Source: an uncultured Flavobacteriales bacterium
GTDB taxonomy: Bacteria > Bacteroidota > Bacteroidia > Flavobacteriales_D > Crocinitomicaceae
Assembly (NCBI GenBank): GCA_913046365.1
Contig: CAJWRM010000017.1
Coordinates: forward strand, 1-47,510
Reading direction: 5' to 3'
Length of the DNA: 47,510 bases
A model generated the notes under the pieces. The model did no database searches, was not told the DNA's origin, and saw only the letters and a program-made list of their open reading frames with translations. Shown here piece by piece: positions 8,240 through 17,976 of this stretch. The position numbers and the translations under genes are program-made. Each line of letters begins with the position of its first letter. The first letter of the stretch is position 1.

Positions 8240-10594
8240 ATGCGCTACCCATTTTTATGTCTCATTTTTATTTCCGTTTGCACGCTTTCTTTATGGAGTC
8301 AAAACATCCTCGTTGGTCCTTACCTGCAGGATGCGAATACAAACTCTATGACCATCATGTGGGAGACAAATGCAATCGATGAAAGTATTATCAAATGGGG
8401 TCCAACAAGCGATTTAGGCAATACTTCCCTAGGAACTTTTGTAACGGGCAGCGGTCTTTCTCGAGTACATACTGTTGTTGTAAATGGGCTCAGTCCTGAT
8501 ACTCGATATTATTATCGCATAGAAACAAATGATGTTCAAAGTGATATTTTTGACTTTGTTACTCCGCCTCTTCCCAATAGCGAAAAAAACTTCAATATCG
8601 TCTCTATGAGTGACATGCAACAAGACGGAAGCCATCCCGAAGTATTCAGTGATATCATAAACAATGAGCTTATCCCTTTTGTCAATGAAAAGTTTGGCAA
8701 CGGACTCGCCACGGACATTGCCTATGCCTTCATACCTGGAGACCTAGTAACGACTGGGAGTAACTACCCTTCTTGGAAAAATACTTTTTTTGACCCAGCT
8801 CAAGCCTTGTTTCAGCATGTTCCGGTCTATCCCGTTGCCGGGAATCACGAACAAAATTCAGCCAACTATTTTAGGTATTTCACGCTTCCTGAAAACGGAA
8901 CAAACCAAAGCGACTACATAGAGCACTGGTACTACAAGGACTACTCTAACGTTCGATTAATCGGACTTGAATCAAACAGTGGTTACAGAATTCAAGAACA
9001 GCTAGACTGGCTGGAAAATGTACTAAATGATGCCGCAGAAAATCAAGATATTGACTTTGTTTTTGCACAATTGCACCACCCGCACCACTCTGAGCTTTGG
9101 ATTGATGGAAATACAGATTATACGGGTCAAGTGATTGAAAAGCTCGAAGCGTTTTCATCCACATCTGGAAAACCAAGTGTGCACTTTTTTGGCCATACAC
9201 ATGGGTACTCACGAGGTCAAAGTAGAGACCACCAGCACCTGATGGTAAATGTGGCCTCTGCAGGTGGAGCTATCGACAATTGGGGGGAATATGACCAACA
9301 AGATTATAAAGAATACTCTATAAGCACGGACGATTACGGATTCGTACTTGTCGAGGTAGAAGCAGGAGAAGACCCACAGTTTTTATTATCACGCGTGAGT
9401 CATGGAAGCTTCGAAAACGGATTGGTCAATGCAGAAATTAGAGACACTATTCGGATCATGAAAAATAATACTCCGCCAAACCAACCTATGGGCTTGTTTC
9501 CAAATGAAGGTGCTGCTATCAGGCCAGATTGTATTGAATTCATGGGTTCAGACTTTTACGACAACAATGGCGGATTACAGGGCGCCGTGCATTGGCAAGT
9601 GGCCACCGATGCGAACTTTGAAAGCCTCGTATATGACGATTGGTTTCAACATGAAAACTGGTATTTCGACGAGGATCTCGAATCGGGAAACAGCATGAAG
9701 CAAAAAGAAATTTCTAGCCTTGATGAAAACACCAGCTATTTTTGGCGCGTGCGTTACCGTGATCGAAACCTATCTTGGAGTGAATGGTCAAATAATATTT
9801 CTTTTACCACAACAAGCTCGGCGCTATCTGAAAATTTATTGCTCAACCCAGGCGCAGAGAACGGAACAGAAAACTGGAACGAAACATCAGGGTCTTTTGA
9901 ATCCATTCTCAGTGGCGAATGTGCGGGTAATGATGCCCATTCTGGAAGCTATTTGTTCGCTGTTGGTGGGGTTTGTGACCCAAATGCATATGGCGAAGGA
10001 TATCAAGAAGTGTCCATAGATACTTTTGCTGAAACTATTGATAATAGCTCTGCTTATGTACAGTTTGGCGGCTACCTAAGTGACTATTCAGGCTCAGATA
10101 TTCCTGCATTGAAGCTTGCCTTCTATGACAATTCGGGTGGGCTACTATCGGAGACAAACACCTACGAAAACCAGAGCTCTAGCTGGACCTTAGTGGAGGA
10201 TTTAAAAGCCATCCCCATTGGCGCACGAACGATCAGAATGGTACTCATGGGAACGAGAAATGCAGGTACAGACAATGACTCATACTTCGATGATCTTTTT
10301 ATTAAAATACAAACCACAATGGACGATTGTGAGTCTCTTGAAGTAGGGTTAAAAACCCCGAATGGCTTATCACCTATTAATGTCTTTCCCAACCCATCAA
10401 ACGGAAAAATATCAATAGAGGCGAGTGCCTCAATGGCAGGAAAGGCTTTTTCCATTTCAAATGTAAGTGGCGAAACTACTTTTAACGGGAAACTAAAAGA
10501 AGGCGTACAAACTTTAGATTTAAGCCAATCGAAAGCCGGCGTATATTTCTTGAATATACCAAACGGGAGCCCAACAAAATTTGTTTTAAACTAG
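8240..10594 (+). CDS. Secreted purple-acid-phosphatase-like metallophosphoesterase with T9SS sorting domain
   Basis: 784 residues: signal peptide (about 1-20, ending LWSQ); an N-terminal fibronectin-like domain as in purple acid phosphatases (about 22-110); a calcineurin-like phosphoesterase core (about 115-385) with SMSDMQ, PGDLV, GNHE (from residue 201), QLHHPHH and GHTH (from 318), giving all metal ligands; a fibronectin type III-like segment; a jelly-roll-like segment (about 530-690); and a T9SS type A sorting domain from about 712 (VFPNPSNGK) to the end. Predicted to hydrolyse extracellular phosphate esters and to be exported by T9SS and attached to the surface. It stands alone, with 66 bases upstream. 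Confidence 0.9.
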   Translation: MRYPFLCLIFISVCTLSLWSQNILVGPYLQDANTNSMTIMWETNAIDESIIKWGPTSDLGNTSLGTFVTGSGLSRVHTVVVNGLSPDTRYYYRIETNDVQSDIFDFVTPPLPNSEKNFNIVSMSDMQQDGSHPEVFSDIINNELIPFVNEKFGNGLATDIAYAFIPGDLVTTGSNYPSWKNTFFDPAQALFQHVPVYPVAGNHEQNSANYFRYFTLPENGTNQSDYIEHWYYKDYSNVRLIGLESNSGYRIQEQLDWLENVLNDAAENQDIDFVFAQLHHPHHSELWIDGNTDYTGQVIEKLEAFSSTSGKPSVHFFGHTHGYSRGQSRDHQHLMVNVASAGGAIDNWGEYDQQDYKEYSISTDDYGFVLVEVEAGEDPQFLLSRVSHGSFENGLVNAEIRDTIRIMKNNTPPNQPMGLFPNEGAAIRPDCIEFMGSDFYDNNGGLQGAVHWQVATDANFESLVYDDWFQHENWYFDEDLESGNSMKQKEISSLDENTSYFWRVRYRDRNLSWSEWSNNISFTTTSSALSENLLLNPGAENGTENWNETSGSFESILSGECAGNDAHSGSYLFAVGGVCDPNAYGEGYQEVSIDTFAETIDNSSAYVQFGGYLSDYSGSDIPALKLAFYDNSGGLLSETNTYENQSSSWTLVEDLKAIPIGARTIRMVLMGTRNAGTDNDSYFDDLFIKIQTTMDDCESLEVGLKTPNGLSPINVFPNPSNGKISIEASASMAGKAFSISNVSGETTFNGKLKEGVQTLDLSQSKAGVYFLNIPNGSPTKFVLN

Positions 10595-10645
10595 ATCTTT
10601 TCAATGTGTTAAAATGATTTACAAAGTAAAGCTACCGACCATAAT

Positions 10646-11290
10646 ATGAGCAAGAATTCTTTTTCGCAGATTAAATTCAGAATTAAAACGGCGCTATTCG
10701 TATTGCTGATGTTCATAAGCATTCTTTTTTGGGTTAAATCTGAATACCCAAATCAGCAGTTATTGCAACACCTCGGGACCCTTCTAGTTTCGTTGATTTT
10801 AATTGCAGACCTAATATTAGATAGGCTTAGCCTAAAGGCATTTATTGGGGTTTCTCTATTTATTTTATTACACATTATTGGTGCTCGTTGGATTTATTCT
10901 AATGTCCCGTATCAAAGTTTTTTTGAATCTATCGGTATCGACATTCATGAGCTATTCAACATAAATTCTCAAAGAAACCACTACGACCGATTAGTTCATT
11001 TCTCATTCGGATTACTGATGGTTCCTTTTCTTTTTGAGATATATCGGGTCCGTATTGAGAACACCATCATCAGTCTAGTTTTTGCATGGCTTACTATTCA
11101 AACATTTAGTATGTTCTATGAAGTTTTTGAATGGCTTCTAACCGTTATTGTCCCTGGAGAAGGCGCAACAGACTACAACGGTCAGCAAGGAGATGTGTGG
11201 GACGCTCAGAAGGATATGGCCTTGGCCATGCTTGGGTCAACATTCACCGCAATTATTTATATTTATAAAGAACGAAAAAAAATAAAATGA
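10646..11290 (+). CDS. YjdF-like (DUF2238) integral membrane protein
   Basis: 214 residues with about six hydrophobic segments. HYDRLVHFSFGLL and later YEVFEWL followed by GQQGDVWDAQKDMALAMLGS are the conserved polar motifs of the DUF2238/YjdF inner-membrane family, whose function is unknown. The conserved His, Asp, Glu and Asp residues within or near membrane segments suggest metal or substrate binding, as inference. Its stop overlaps the start of the septoil-knot protein gene by four bases (ATGA), so the two are translationally coupled. Confidence 0.82.
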   Translation: MSKNSFSQIKFRIKTALFVLLMFISILFWVKSEYPNQQLLQHLGTLLVSLILIADLILDRLSLKAFIGVSLFILLHIIGARWIYSNVPYQSFFESIGIDIHELFNINSQRNHYDRLVHFSFGLLMVPFLFEIYRVRIENTIISLVFAWLTIQTFSMFYEVFEWLLTVIVPGEGATDYNGQQGDVWDAQKDMALAMLGSTFTAIIYIYKERKKIK

Positions 11291-11622
11291 TAAAAAACAT
11301 AGTACTAATATTGAGTCTAATGATAACACAAGAAATACTAAGTCAAAAGGTATTCGCAGTGGACTATGCTTCAAGAGCAGATGTAACGGTTTTTGTTGTC
11401 GATTATGAATCGAGAGCTGATCTGCTGGTATATAAAGTGGACTATGAATCAAGGGCTGGGAAAAATGACGGGAAGTGGTTCTTTGTCGATTATGCTTCAC
11501 GAGCCGATAAGAAAGTTTTCTTTGTTGACTATGAGTCAAGGGCCGATTTAAAAGTCTTCTTCGTAGAATATGAATCGAGGGCCGGCTGGAAAAACAGCAG
11601 CAAAAAGCACTTGTTATACTAG
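11287..11622 (+). CDS. Septoil-knot (DUF6150-like) repeat protein, secreted
   Basis: 111 residues: a hydrophobic N-terminal signal (about 1-20), then six copies of a (D/E)Y(A/E)SRA(D/G) motif at residues 26-32, 39-45, 52-58, 68-74, 81-87 and 94-100, separated by short strands such as VFFV. Spacing is 13, 13, 16, 13, 13; the extra three come from a KNDGKW insertion between copies three and four. This pattern matches my recollection of the DUF6150 family, described as the 7(1) septoil knot domain, among the most complex knotted protein folds reported. Function unknown. Translationally coupled to the YjdF-like membrane gene; without a lipobox it is probably periplasmic or secreted. Confidence 0.83.
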   Translation: MIKNIVLILSLMITQEILSQKVFAVDYASRADVTVFVVDYESRADLLVYKVDYESRAGKNDGKWFFVDYASRADKKVFFVDYESRADLKVFFVEYESRAGWKNSSKKHLLY

Positions 11623-11685
11623 TGCGAAGATACTACCAACTATATAATTAGAATAAAGACTTAACCTTCGAAAAATGCCTGTGTT

Positions 11686-12060
11686 ATGGCCGATATAAAA
11701 TCAATAAATATCCACGAGAAATTTTCCAAATTTGACAAAACTTGGACACCGCATATCATAGGGGAACTAAACGAACAATACGTAAAGCTATGTAAGCTCA
11801 AAGATGAGTTTGTTTGGCATAGCCATAAGCATGAAGATGAGCTTTTTATGGTTTTTAAAGGGACACTCTTTATGGACTTTAAAGATCAAGAAACAGTTGA
11901 GATTAAGGAGGGTGAAATTATCATTATTCCCAGGGGAATAGAGCATCGCCCTCGAACAAATGGAGATCTCGTACTCAACCTATTGTTCGAACCGAAAGAG
12001 ACAAAACATACGGGCACTGTGAATAGTAAAAAAACCGTTCATTCCATAGAGTGGATTTAA
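11686..12060 (+). CDS. Cupin-domain protein
   Basis: 124 residues forming a single small beta-barrel. The first cupin motif is complete: His45, His47, then Glu52 and Gly59 (HSHKHEDELFMVFKG), and the second reads GEIIIIPRGIEHRP with its metal-ligand His. This supports a metal-binding cupin_2 protein; the family includes enzymes and sugar or auxin-type sensors, so no reaction can be assigned. It has no signal peptide and is flanked by 63 and 60 base gaps, so may be its own transcription unit. Confidence 0.88.
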   Translation: MADIKSINIHEKFSKFDKTWTPHIIGELNEQYVKLCKLKDEFVWHSHKHEDELFMVFKGTLFMDFKDQETVEIKEGEIIIIPRGIEHRPRTNGDLVLNLLFEPKETKHTGTVNSKKTVHSIEWI

Positions 12061-12120
12061 TTCAAAAATCAGGCCTATTGCACAATAGCTTTAAATTTAT
12101 CAATAGAAATCACAACTCGC

Positions 12121-12663
12121 ATGAAAAAACCTACGCTATATCCCCTATTCATTGCTTTAATTGTTTTTCCATTTACAACCGTGGCTCAGCCCACGATTGA
12201 ACTGGAAACAAAAGTTATTTTAAACGAGGCATTGGAAATAAAAATCCCGAAAGGATTTGATATTATGGCTGAAGAATTGATGGAGCTAAAATACCCTTCG
12301 CAAAGACGTCCAACTCTGGTTTACTCTAATAAAAGTGGAGGTATAAATGTCGGATTTAATTTAACACTGCAGAAAGCAGATCAAAACATCATTGAACAAT
12401 ACCTAGGCGTTTTTGAAAGCTCCTTTAAAAACGCTTACCCCTCTGCAGAATGGATTAGTGCAGGAATTAAAATAATTAACGGTAGAAAAATTGGATGTCT
12501 CGAGATGATAACTCCAGCCATGGACACGAAAATATATAACCTTATTTTTTTCTCAGACCTCAATGAAAAACTATTGCTATGTACCTTTAATTGCACTGAA
12601 AAAGACAAAAACCAATGGGAAGAAGCAGCACATGAAATCATGAACTCATTCTTGCTAAAATAA
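12121..12663 (+). CDS. Secreted protein of unknown function (possible PsbP/DcrB-like fold)
   Basis: 180 residues with a signal peptide (about 1-22, ending VAQ). The mature part has the layout of small PsbP/DcrB-like (DUF1795-type) proteins: an early IPKGF segment, a central strand with a charged amphipathic helix, and a C-terminal helix ending in MNSFLLK. The secreted protein encoded at 19977-20483 has a similar length and ending. I do not recognise a specific function. The following CocE-like gene starts 30 bases later on the same strand, so co-transcription is possible. Confidence 0.55.
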   Translation: MKKPTLYPLFIALIVFPFTTVAQPTIELETKVILNEALEIKIPKGFDIMAEELMELKYPSQRRPTLVYSNKSGGINVGFNLTLQKADQNIIEQYLGVFESSFKNAYPSAEWISAGIKIINGRKIGCLEMITPAMDTKIYNLIFFSDLNEKLLLCTFNCTEKDKNQWEEAAHEIMNSFLLK

Positions 12664-12693
12664 CTCAGCTCATAGATAAAAACTTCCTATAAC

Positions 12694-14598
12694 ATGAAAA
12701 ACCGCACAACATTAATTTTCATTCTAATTGCTTTTTTCTTTGTCAAAATCTTAAGCCTTCAGGCACAAGAAAACGTAATTAAAGAACTAGAAAATATTGC
12801 AATTATAGACCAAAAAATAATGATGCCCATGCGAGATGGGATTCGCTTGGCAACTGATATATATCGCCCTAAAACAAATGAAAAGGTGCCTATTATTTTT
12901 TCACGAACGCCTTACAATTTTAATTCTTGGGGGGATGGGAAACAGAAAACAAGAACTGCGAAAAGGGCCTTAGAAGCTGTTAAAAGAGGATATGCTTACG
13001 TGGTTCAGAATGAACGAGGCCGTTACTTTTCAGAGGGAGAATGGGATATTTTAGGCGTGCCATTAACAGATGGTTATGATGCCTTTTCTTGGATGAAAAA
13101 TCAAACCTGGTCCAACGGAAAAATTGGAACTGTTGGCTGCTCATCCACAGCTGAGTGGCAGATGGCTGTTGCCGCTTTAGACCACCCATCACACGCGGCA
13201 ATGGTGCCTCAGGGGTATGGTGCAGGTGTCGGTCGAGTAGGCAATATCAACGAACAAGGAAACTGGTATCGCGGGGGTGTAGAACAGATGCTTTTCTTTT
13301 CTTGGTTGTACGGTGTGGAGCATGATAAATTCAAACCTCGAATTCCTTCCGGAGCGACGCAAGAGGATTTGATCAGAATTTCTAGATTTTACGATTTGGC
13401 TCCCGAAAACCCGCCAGTAGATATGTCTGAAGCGCTTAAACATTTACCGATTCAGGATATTCTCAAAAACATAAATGGCAAACATGAGATTTTCGATAAA
13501 ATGATCCGTCGTAAACCAAATGACGAAGCCTGGTTTCAAGGCGGTATTTACCACGATGATATGGAAATAGGAGTCCCAAGCTTTTGGTTTACCTCTTGGT
13601 ATGATGTTTCTATTACGCCAAATCTAGCGTTGTTCAATCACGTCAGAAACAATTCCAAAGACGCGGCTATTAGAGACAACCAATACCTTGTAATTGCACC
13701 CACGCTGCACTGTGCTTACACACGCGCAAGTAAAAACACCATTGTTGGCGAACGTAATATAGGAGATGCAAGACTCAACTACGACGCGCAAATTTACGAT
13801 TGGTTGGACCTTTGGTTAAAAGGAATAAAAAATGATTTTAAAACGAAAACACCAAGAGTTCAATACTATACCATGGGCAGCAATAAATGGCAGTCGTCAG
13901 AAACCTGGCCCCCTGAAAACGCTACCTTAACAAGCTATTATTTAATAAGTAATGGTAAAGCAAATAGATCTTTACGTGATGGAAAATTAAGTACGTCCAA
14001 AGCAAATTCCGATTACGCAGATGGTTTTATATACGACCCTATGAAACCTGTTCCTTCCTACGGAGGAAATGTCTGCTGTACAGGAAATGCCGTGAAGGGA
14101 GGTGCTTTTGATCAACAAGAAATGGAAACTAGAGATGATATTTTAGTTTACACCACAGATGTATTAAAAGAAGGCATAGAGGTTTCAGGTTTCATTGAAT
14201 CTACACTATATGTTTCTTCCGATGCAAAAGACACTGATTTCACCATTAAAATTATTGATGTATATCCTGATGGTAGAGCCTATAATTTAGATGAAACGAT
14301 TCAAAGAGCTAGGTATCGTGAAGGATACGATAAAGAGGTTTTTATGGAAAAAGACAAAGTGTACAAATTAGATCTAACACCTATGTCAACAAGTAATTAT
14401 TTTAAAAAAGGCCATCGAATTCGTATTGAAGTATCCAGTAGTAATTTCCCTCGATTCGCGCGTAATTTGAATACTGGAGGAAATAACTATGACGAGAAAG
14501 AAGGTGTTGTCGCGCATAACAAAGTGCACCACTCTGCAATTTACAACTCGCAAATAAGGCTGCCGATCATTTCTAACATAAAGAGGGATAAAAAATAA
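12694..14598 (+). CDS. CocE/NonD (S15-like) alpha/beta hydrolase, secreted
   Basis: 634 residues with a signal peptide (about 1-24, ending LQAQ). The N-terminal domain begins with [17 protein letters not shown], the family signature. The proposed catalytic triad is Ser150 in [12 protein letters not shown], Asp304 in TSWYDVS and His339 in PTLHC. The C-terminal X-Pro dipeptidyl-peptidase-type jelly-roll spans about 400-630. Members act as X-Pro peptidases, cocaine esterases or cephalosporin acylases; the substrate here cannot be told, though periplasmic or extracellular peptide or ester hydrolysis is likely. There is no T9SS sorting domain. Confidence 0.9.
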   Translation: MKNRTTLIFILIAFFFVKILSLQAQENVIKELENIAIIDQKIMMPMRDGIRLATDIYRPKTNEKVPIIFSRTPYNFNSWGDGKQKTRTAKRALEAVKRGYAYVVQNERGRYFSEGEWDILGVPLTDGYDAFSWMKNQTWSNGKIGTVGCSSTAEWQMAVAALDHPSHAAMVPQGYGAGVGRVGNINEQGNWYRGGVEQMLFFSWLYGVEHDKFKPRIPSGATQEDLIRISRFYDLAPENPPVDMSEALKHLPIQDILKNINGKHEIFDKMIRRKPNDEAWFQGGIYHDDMEIGVPSFWFTSWYDVSITPNLALFNHVRNNSKDAAIRDNQYLVIAPTLHCAYTRASKNTIVGERNIGDARLNYDAQIYDWLDLWLKGIKNDFKTKTPRVQYYTMGSNKWQSSETWPPENATLTSYYLISNGKANRSLRDGKLSTSKANSDYADGFIYDPMKPVPSYGGNVCCTGNAVKGGAFDQQEMETRDDILVYTTDVLKEGIEVSGFIESTLYVSSDAKDTDFTIKIIDVYPDGRAYNLDETIQRARYREGYDKEVFMEKDKVYKLDLTPMSTSNYFKKGHRIRIEVSSSNFPRFARNLNTGGNNYDEKEGVVAHNKVHHSAIYNSQIRLPIISNIKRDKK

Positions 14599-14791
14599 TT
14601 ATCAAGGCCTAAATATAATCGACAAATTAATTTTTAATTAAAGTTATATTATCAAATTATTACTTAAATCAAGACTTTGTCGTAAATTCACGAGTCTAAA
14701 TCATTACATCACCTGCACGCTGGGTTGAAACGAGGCTCAGCATTTGAATGCAATCTTTAATCGCTTTAGGCAAGTGTAAACAAGAAACGCT
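14599..14791 (+). promoter_or_regulatory. AT-rich intergenic leader of the CotH gene with a small stem-loop
   Basis: No gene is visible in these 193 bases. The first half is very AT-rich, including overlapping TTAATT and AATTAA palindromes near 14630. Around 14718-14745 the transcript could form a short stem between GCTGGG and CTCAGC. A phylum-type -7 element (TAnnTTTG) is not evident, so the promoter position is unknown. The stem-loop is weak and its role is not established. Confidence 0.25.
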
Positions 14792-16651
14792 ATGAAAAAC
14801 AAGCTCTTATTTGGCATTTTATTTTTCTTAGGATTCGGACTAAATGGTCAAGAACTCTATAATCCTCAGACGCTTTATGATGCACCTGGAGGGGTGTTTG
14901 ATATCAACTTTGTGCGCGAAATGGATATCGTTTTTGAGGATCCTAACTACCACAGTGTTCTTGTGAACTCCTTTTTTAATGCGCCTAGCTACAGAATTCC
15001 GGCTACACTTACCTACAATGGAGAAAGCTATGACAGCGTTGGTGTTCGGTACAAAGGGAACTCAACTTTTTGTCTGCCCAATGATGAAGGCAATCCAAAG
15101 GTCCCTTATAATATTGAGATGAATCATTTTATTCAGGCCCAAAAACTTGAAAACCTTAAAAAGATTAAGCTTGCCAACGCTTGGTTAGACCCTACATTTG
15201 CTAAAGAAATCACAGCTGCAAAGATTTACCGCAAATACCTGCCGACACCAGAGGCCAGCTTGTTACGCCTAAATGTTCAAGGAAACTATAATGGCTTGTA
15301 TGTGAATACTGAGGCCGTTGATAAACAATTCTTACAAAAACAATTTAATGAGAAAGATGGTGTTCTTGTAAAGTGTGATCCTATACAGGTGTTTTGTGGT
15401 GGGAATACAGCCAATGGCAACCCTGATTTAAAATGGCTTGGTGCAGATAGCGCAAACTATTACAACAGCTATGATGTAAAATCTGATCATGGATGGGGCG
15501 AGTTAATGGAGCTGATAGAGAAAATAAACTTCGACTTTGATAACTTAGGTGATGTACTAAATATCGACCGCGTGCTATGGGCATTCGCTGTGAATTCGGC
15601 AATCTTAAATCTAGATACCTATAACGGATATTACGTGCACAATTACTATTTATACAGAACTGAAGATGGTCTTTTCCAAATGATTCCTTGGGATTTTGAC
15701 AATTCTTTTGCGGGCGCAATTTTAGGCTGGGAATTCTTTGATCCAATGGTAGTATACAATTACGACACCTACGGAAATCAATACGCACCAAATGAGCGTC
15801 CTTTGCTTGAGAAGCTATTGGATGACCCATATTACAAAAAACTATACAATGCACATCTACGTACTGTATATACAGAATCACTAATGGATGCAGACGCGGT
15901 TCGTGCGTCAATTGACCAGCTTCAGGCTACAGCCTATACAGCGGTCGTGCAAGACCCAAACAAACTTTTTTCGATGGGGCAATTCAGCTCTAATGTTGAA
16001 GAAAATCTATGGACAGGTTGGGGTTTTGGAGGAATCATGTCCATGGTCAATGGACGAAATGCATATCTATCAGGTCTGCAAACGATGTTCATGCCGACAC
16101 CAGAGATTTCAAATATGAACCTCGATGGCGGAGTACTTACTGTCGATGTGGACTTAGCGGATGAAGTTGATATCATGGCCACCACGAGTGAATACAATTC
16201 GAAATTTGAGGCATTTGCGATGTACGACGATGCTACAAATGGTGATCTTGTAGCAAATGACAATACCTACACAGCTTATCTTCCGTATGTGGTTTCAGGT
16301 GATGCCGTAAAATTTTACATTCGCGCTCAAAATTCTTCCAATATGCGCTTGCTGCCCGAGCGTGCGGAATATGAATTTTTTATCTACGACCCCAATGCCA
16401 GCAATGCCAACATAGATGCAAACGTATATGATGATGGCCTTAATGTTTATCCGAACCCTGCTAGCGCCATCTTGAATATCAGTGGTACAGAGGCACAAAA
16501 GCTGCACTGTGAGCTTTATTCAATGATGGGGGAAAAGGTACTAGAAAGAGACTTTTGGGGCGCATCCGCAAGTATGCAGATAAGTGAATTGCAAGCTGGA
16601 GCGTACATCCTTAAAGTTAACAATCAGACCTTTAAGGTCCTGAAAAAATAG
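14792..16651 (+). CDS. CotH-kinase-family protein with T9SS sorting domain
   Basis: 619 residues: signal peptide (about 1-19, ending NGQ); a CotH domain (about 45-370) with VRYKGNSTF, KKIKLANAWLDPTF, GLYVNTEAVDKQFL and the IPWDFDNSF motif; a linker with immunoglobulin-like strands (about 430-530); and a T9SS type A sorting domain from about 550 (LNVYPNPAS) to LKVLKK. CotH in Bacillus is an atypical kinase of spore coat proteins; this organism shows no sporulation genes here, and an exported copy would need extracellular nucleotide, so its reaction is open. Preceded by a 193-base AT-rich leader. Confidence 0.87.
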   Translation: MKNKLLFGILFFLGFGLNGQELYNPQTLYDAPGGVFDINFVREMDIVFEDPNYHSVLVNSFFNAPSYRIPATLTYNGESYDSVGVRYKGNSTFCLPNDEGNPKVPYNIEMNHFIQAQKLENLKKIKLANAWLDPTFAKEITAAKIYRKYLPTPEASLLRLNVQGNYNGLYVNTEAVDKQFLQKQFNEKDGVLVKCDPIQVFCGGNTANGNPDLKWLGADSANYYNSYDVKSDHGWGELMELIEKINFDFDNLGDVLNIDRVLWAFAVNSAILNLDTYNGYYVHNYYLYRTEDGLFQMIPWDFDNSFAGAILGWEFFDPMVVYNYDTYGNQYAPNERPLLEKLLDDPYYKKLYNAHLRTVYTESLMDADAVRASIDQLQATAYTAVVQDPNKLFSMGQFSSNVEENLWTGWGFGGIMSMVNGRNAYLSGLQTMFMPTPEISNMNLDGGVLTVDVDLADEVDIMATTSEYNSKFEAFAMYDDATNGDLVANDNTYTAYLPYVVSGDAVKFYIRAQNSSNMRLLPERAEYEFFIYDPNASNANIDANVYDDGLNVYPNPASAILNISGTEAQKLHCELYSMMGEKVLERDFWGASASMQISELQAGAYILKVNNQTFKVLKK

Positions 16652-16759
16652 CGTTCTTACCTTTTCAATATTTAAATTCATTGCGCATTGGCACGGTCGT
16701 TGCGTTGGTGCACTTCATAAATAAATAGCTACATTTAAAACTTAAACTAAAAACAAAAC

Positions 16760-17926
16760 ATGAAAAGTCTAACGCTTACAATCTCATTTTCTTTTTTATT
16801 TATTTCATTTTTTAATTTTTCACAATCAAATACGCTTGTGGTTTTCTCGCAAGACCCCACACCATTTTACATTGTTCTAGACGGTGTCAAAAAGAATGAA
16901 GTCGCAGAAACACGGGTTGTTGTTCCTGGCATCAGACAAACGAATAGCAATGTGCAGATTTTTTTCAAGGATGAAAGCATAGCTCCAATCAGCAAAAACA
17001 TTTGGTGGGATGAAGAACACAAAAATGATGAGGTTACCTTTCGAATAGTACCCGTAAAAAAAGGCTACAAGCTTCGCTTTTTCAGTACTGTAGCAAACAC
17101 AGTAACTTCCACGCCGCCGCCCTCCACTCCGGTAGCGCCAGCACCTCAGGCTTCGCAGAACGTACAATCCACTACAACAACTGTTGTTACTGAAACCACA
17201 ACACTAAACAACAATGGTAACGCAAATGGCGGTAACGTCAACATGAATAGTAATATGAATACTGGAATGGATGCAAATAGCGGAAACATTAGCATGAATA
17301 TCAATGTCAATGATGGGACAAACACGGCTACTGGAAATGAGAATGTAAACATGAGTATGAACATCAATGTAAACGAGGGTAATATGGATGCTTCCAACCC
17401 TATGAACGGCAACATGAATGTAAATATGAATATTAATGACGCCTCTATGAACAATGCCATGAATCAGGCGAACAGCAATATGTCCGTGAACATGAATGTA
17501 AATGAAACAATCACAAGCAACAACAATACATCGAACACAACCAATATGGCTGTCAATGAAACCGTAACAACAACCACAACGACAACAACCATAAACGAAG
17601 CACCTGTGGCTGCTGCTCCTGTCTCATTGGGAGGATGTGTAAATCCTGTTCAGGACATGGGAAGCATTATGGCTGCCATTGATGATGAAAGCTTTGATGA
17701 AGGAAAAATGATTGTGGCTAAGCAAGCGACATCAAAAAAATGTTTGACCGTAGATCAAATCAAACAAATCATGGATGAATTTAGCTTTAGTAAGAATAAG
17801 CTTGACTTCGCTAAATATGGCTACAAGCGATGCTACAATCCAGATGATTATTATCAAGTAAATGCTGCATTTGACTTTAGCTCAGATAAAGAAAAGCTCA
17901 ACGAATACATCAACGACCAGAATTAA
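16760..17926 (+). CDS. Secreted DUF4476 protein with Met/Asn-rich low-complexity linker
   Basis: 388 residues: signal peptide (about 1-21, ending FSQ), an N-terminal domain (about 24-115) shared by DUF4476 proteins, a proline-rich hinge, a long Asn/Met-rich stretch (about 150-265) with recurring MNxNMN and MSMNINVN units, a run of eight threonines near 270-280, and a C-terminal DUF4476 domain (about 292-388) with paired short helices such as FDEGKMIVAKQA and YGYKRCYN. Four cysteines in the last domain may form disulfides. The function of DUF4476 is unknown. The low-complexity linker, encoded by repeated ATG-AAT codons, looks prone to length change by slippage. Confidence 0.82.
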   Translation: MKSLTLTISFSFLFISFFNFSQSNTLVVFSQDPTPFYIVLDGVKKNEVAETRVVVPGIRQTNSNVQIFFKDESIAPISKNIWWDEEHKNDEVTFRIVPVKKGYKLRFFSTVANTVTSTPPPSTPVAPAPQASQNVQSTTTTVVTETTTLNNNGNANGGNVNMNSNMNTGMDANSGNISMNINVNDGTNTATGNENVNMSMNINVNEGNMDASNPMNGNMNVNMNINDASMNNAMNQANSNMSVNMNVNETITSNNNTSNTTNMAVNETVTTTTTTTTINEAPVAAAPVSLGGCVNPVQDMGSIMAAIDDESFDEGKMIVAKQATSKKCLTVDQIKQIMDEFSFSKNKLDFAKYGYKRCYNPDDYYQVNAAFDFSSDKEKLNEYINDQN

Positions 17927-17938
17927 TAGATACTAGAT

Positions 17939-17976
17939 CAAAATAAATGACCTCATCACAAAATGATGAGGTCATT
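17939..17976 (-). terminator. Strong hairpin terminator at the end of the ssb pair, overlapping the stop codon
   Basis: A perfect 13-base-pair inverted repeat (17946-17958 with 17964-17976) encloses a five-base loop. On the minus strand it is followed by TATTTTG, fitting intrinsic termination of the ssb transcript. The hairpin includes the last codons and the TGA (17956-17958) of the second ssb gene. It lies 20 bases past the convergent DUF4476 stop and may also block readthrough from that side, although the plus-strand tail is less U-rich. Confidence 0.75.

Noticed and set aside
11237..11539. Repeat-containing minus-strand ORF opposite the septoil-knot gene
   Set aside because: The repeats simply mirror the plus-strand repeats; the plus-strand frame has a signal peptide and family match.
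15381..15911. 176-codon ORF on the minus strand within the CotH gene
   Set aside because: It lies wholly inside a well-supported gene, has an erratic composition and matches no family I know.
16681..16710. Near-repeat TTGCGCATTGG / TTGCGTTGG upstream of the DUF4476 gene
   Set aside because: Only two imperfect copies, no symmetry and no link to a recognised promoter element.
17146..17460. Long hydrophobic ORF on the minus strand opposite the Met/Asn-rich linker of the DUF4476 gene
   Set aside because: It is the antisense reading of ATG-AAT repeats, which automatically gives hydrophobic codons; it has no start context, and the plus-strand gene is clearly real.
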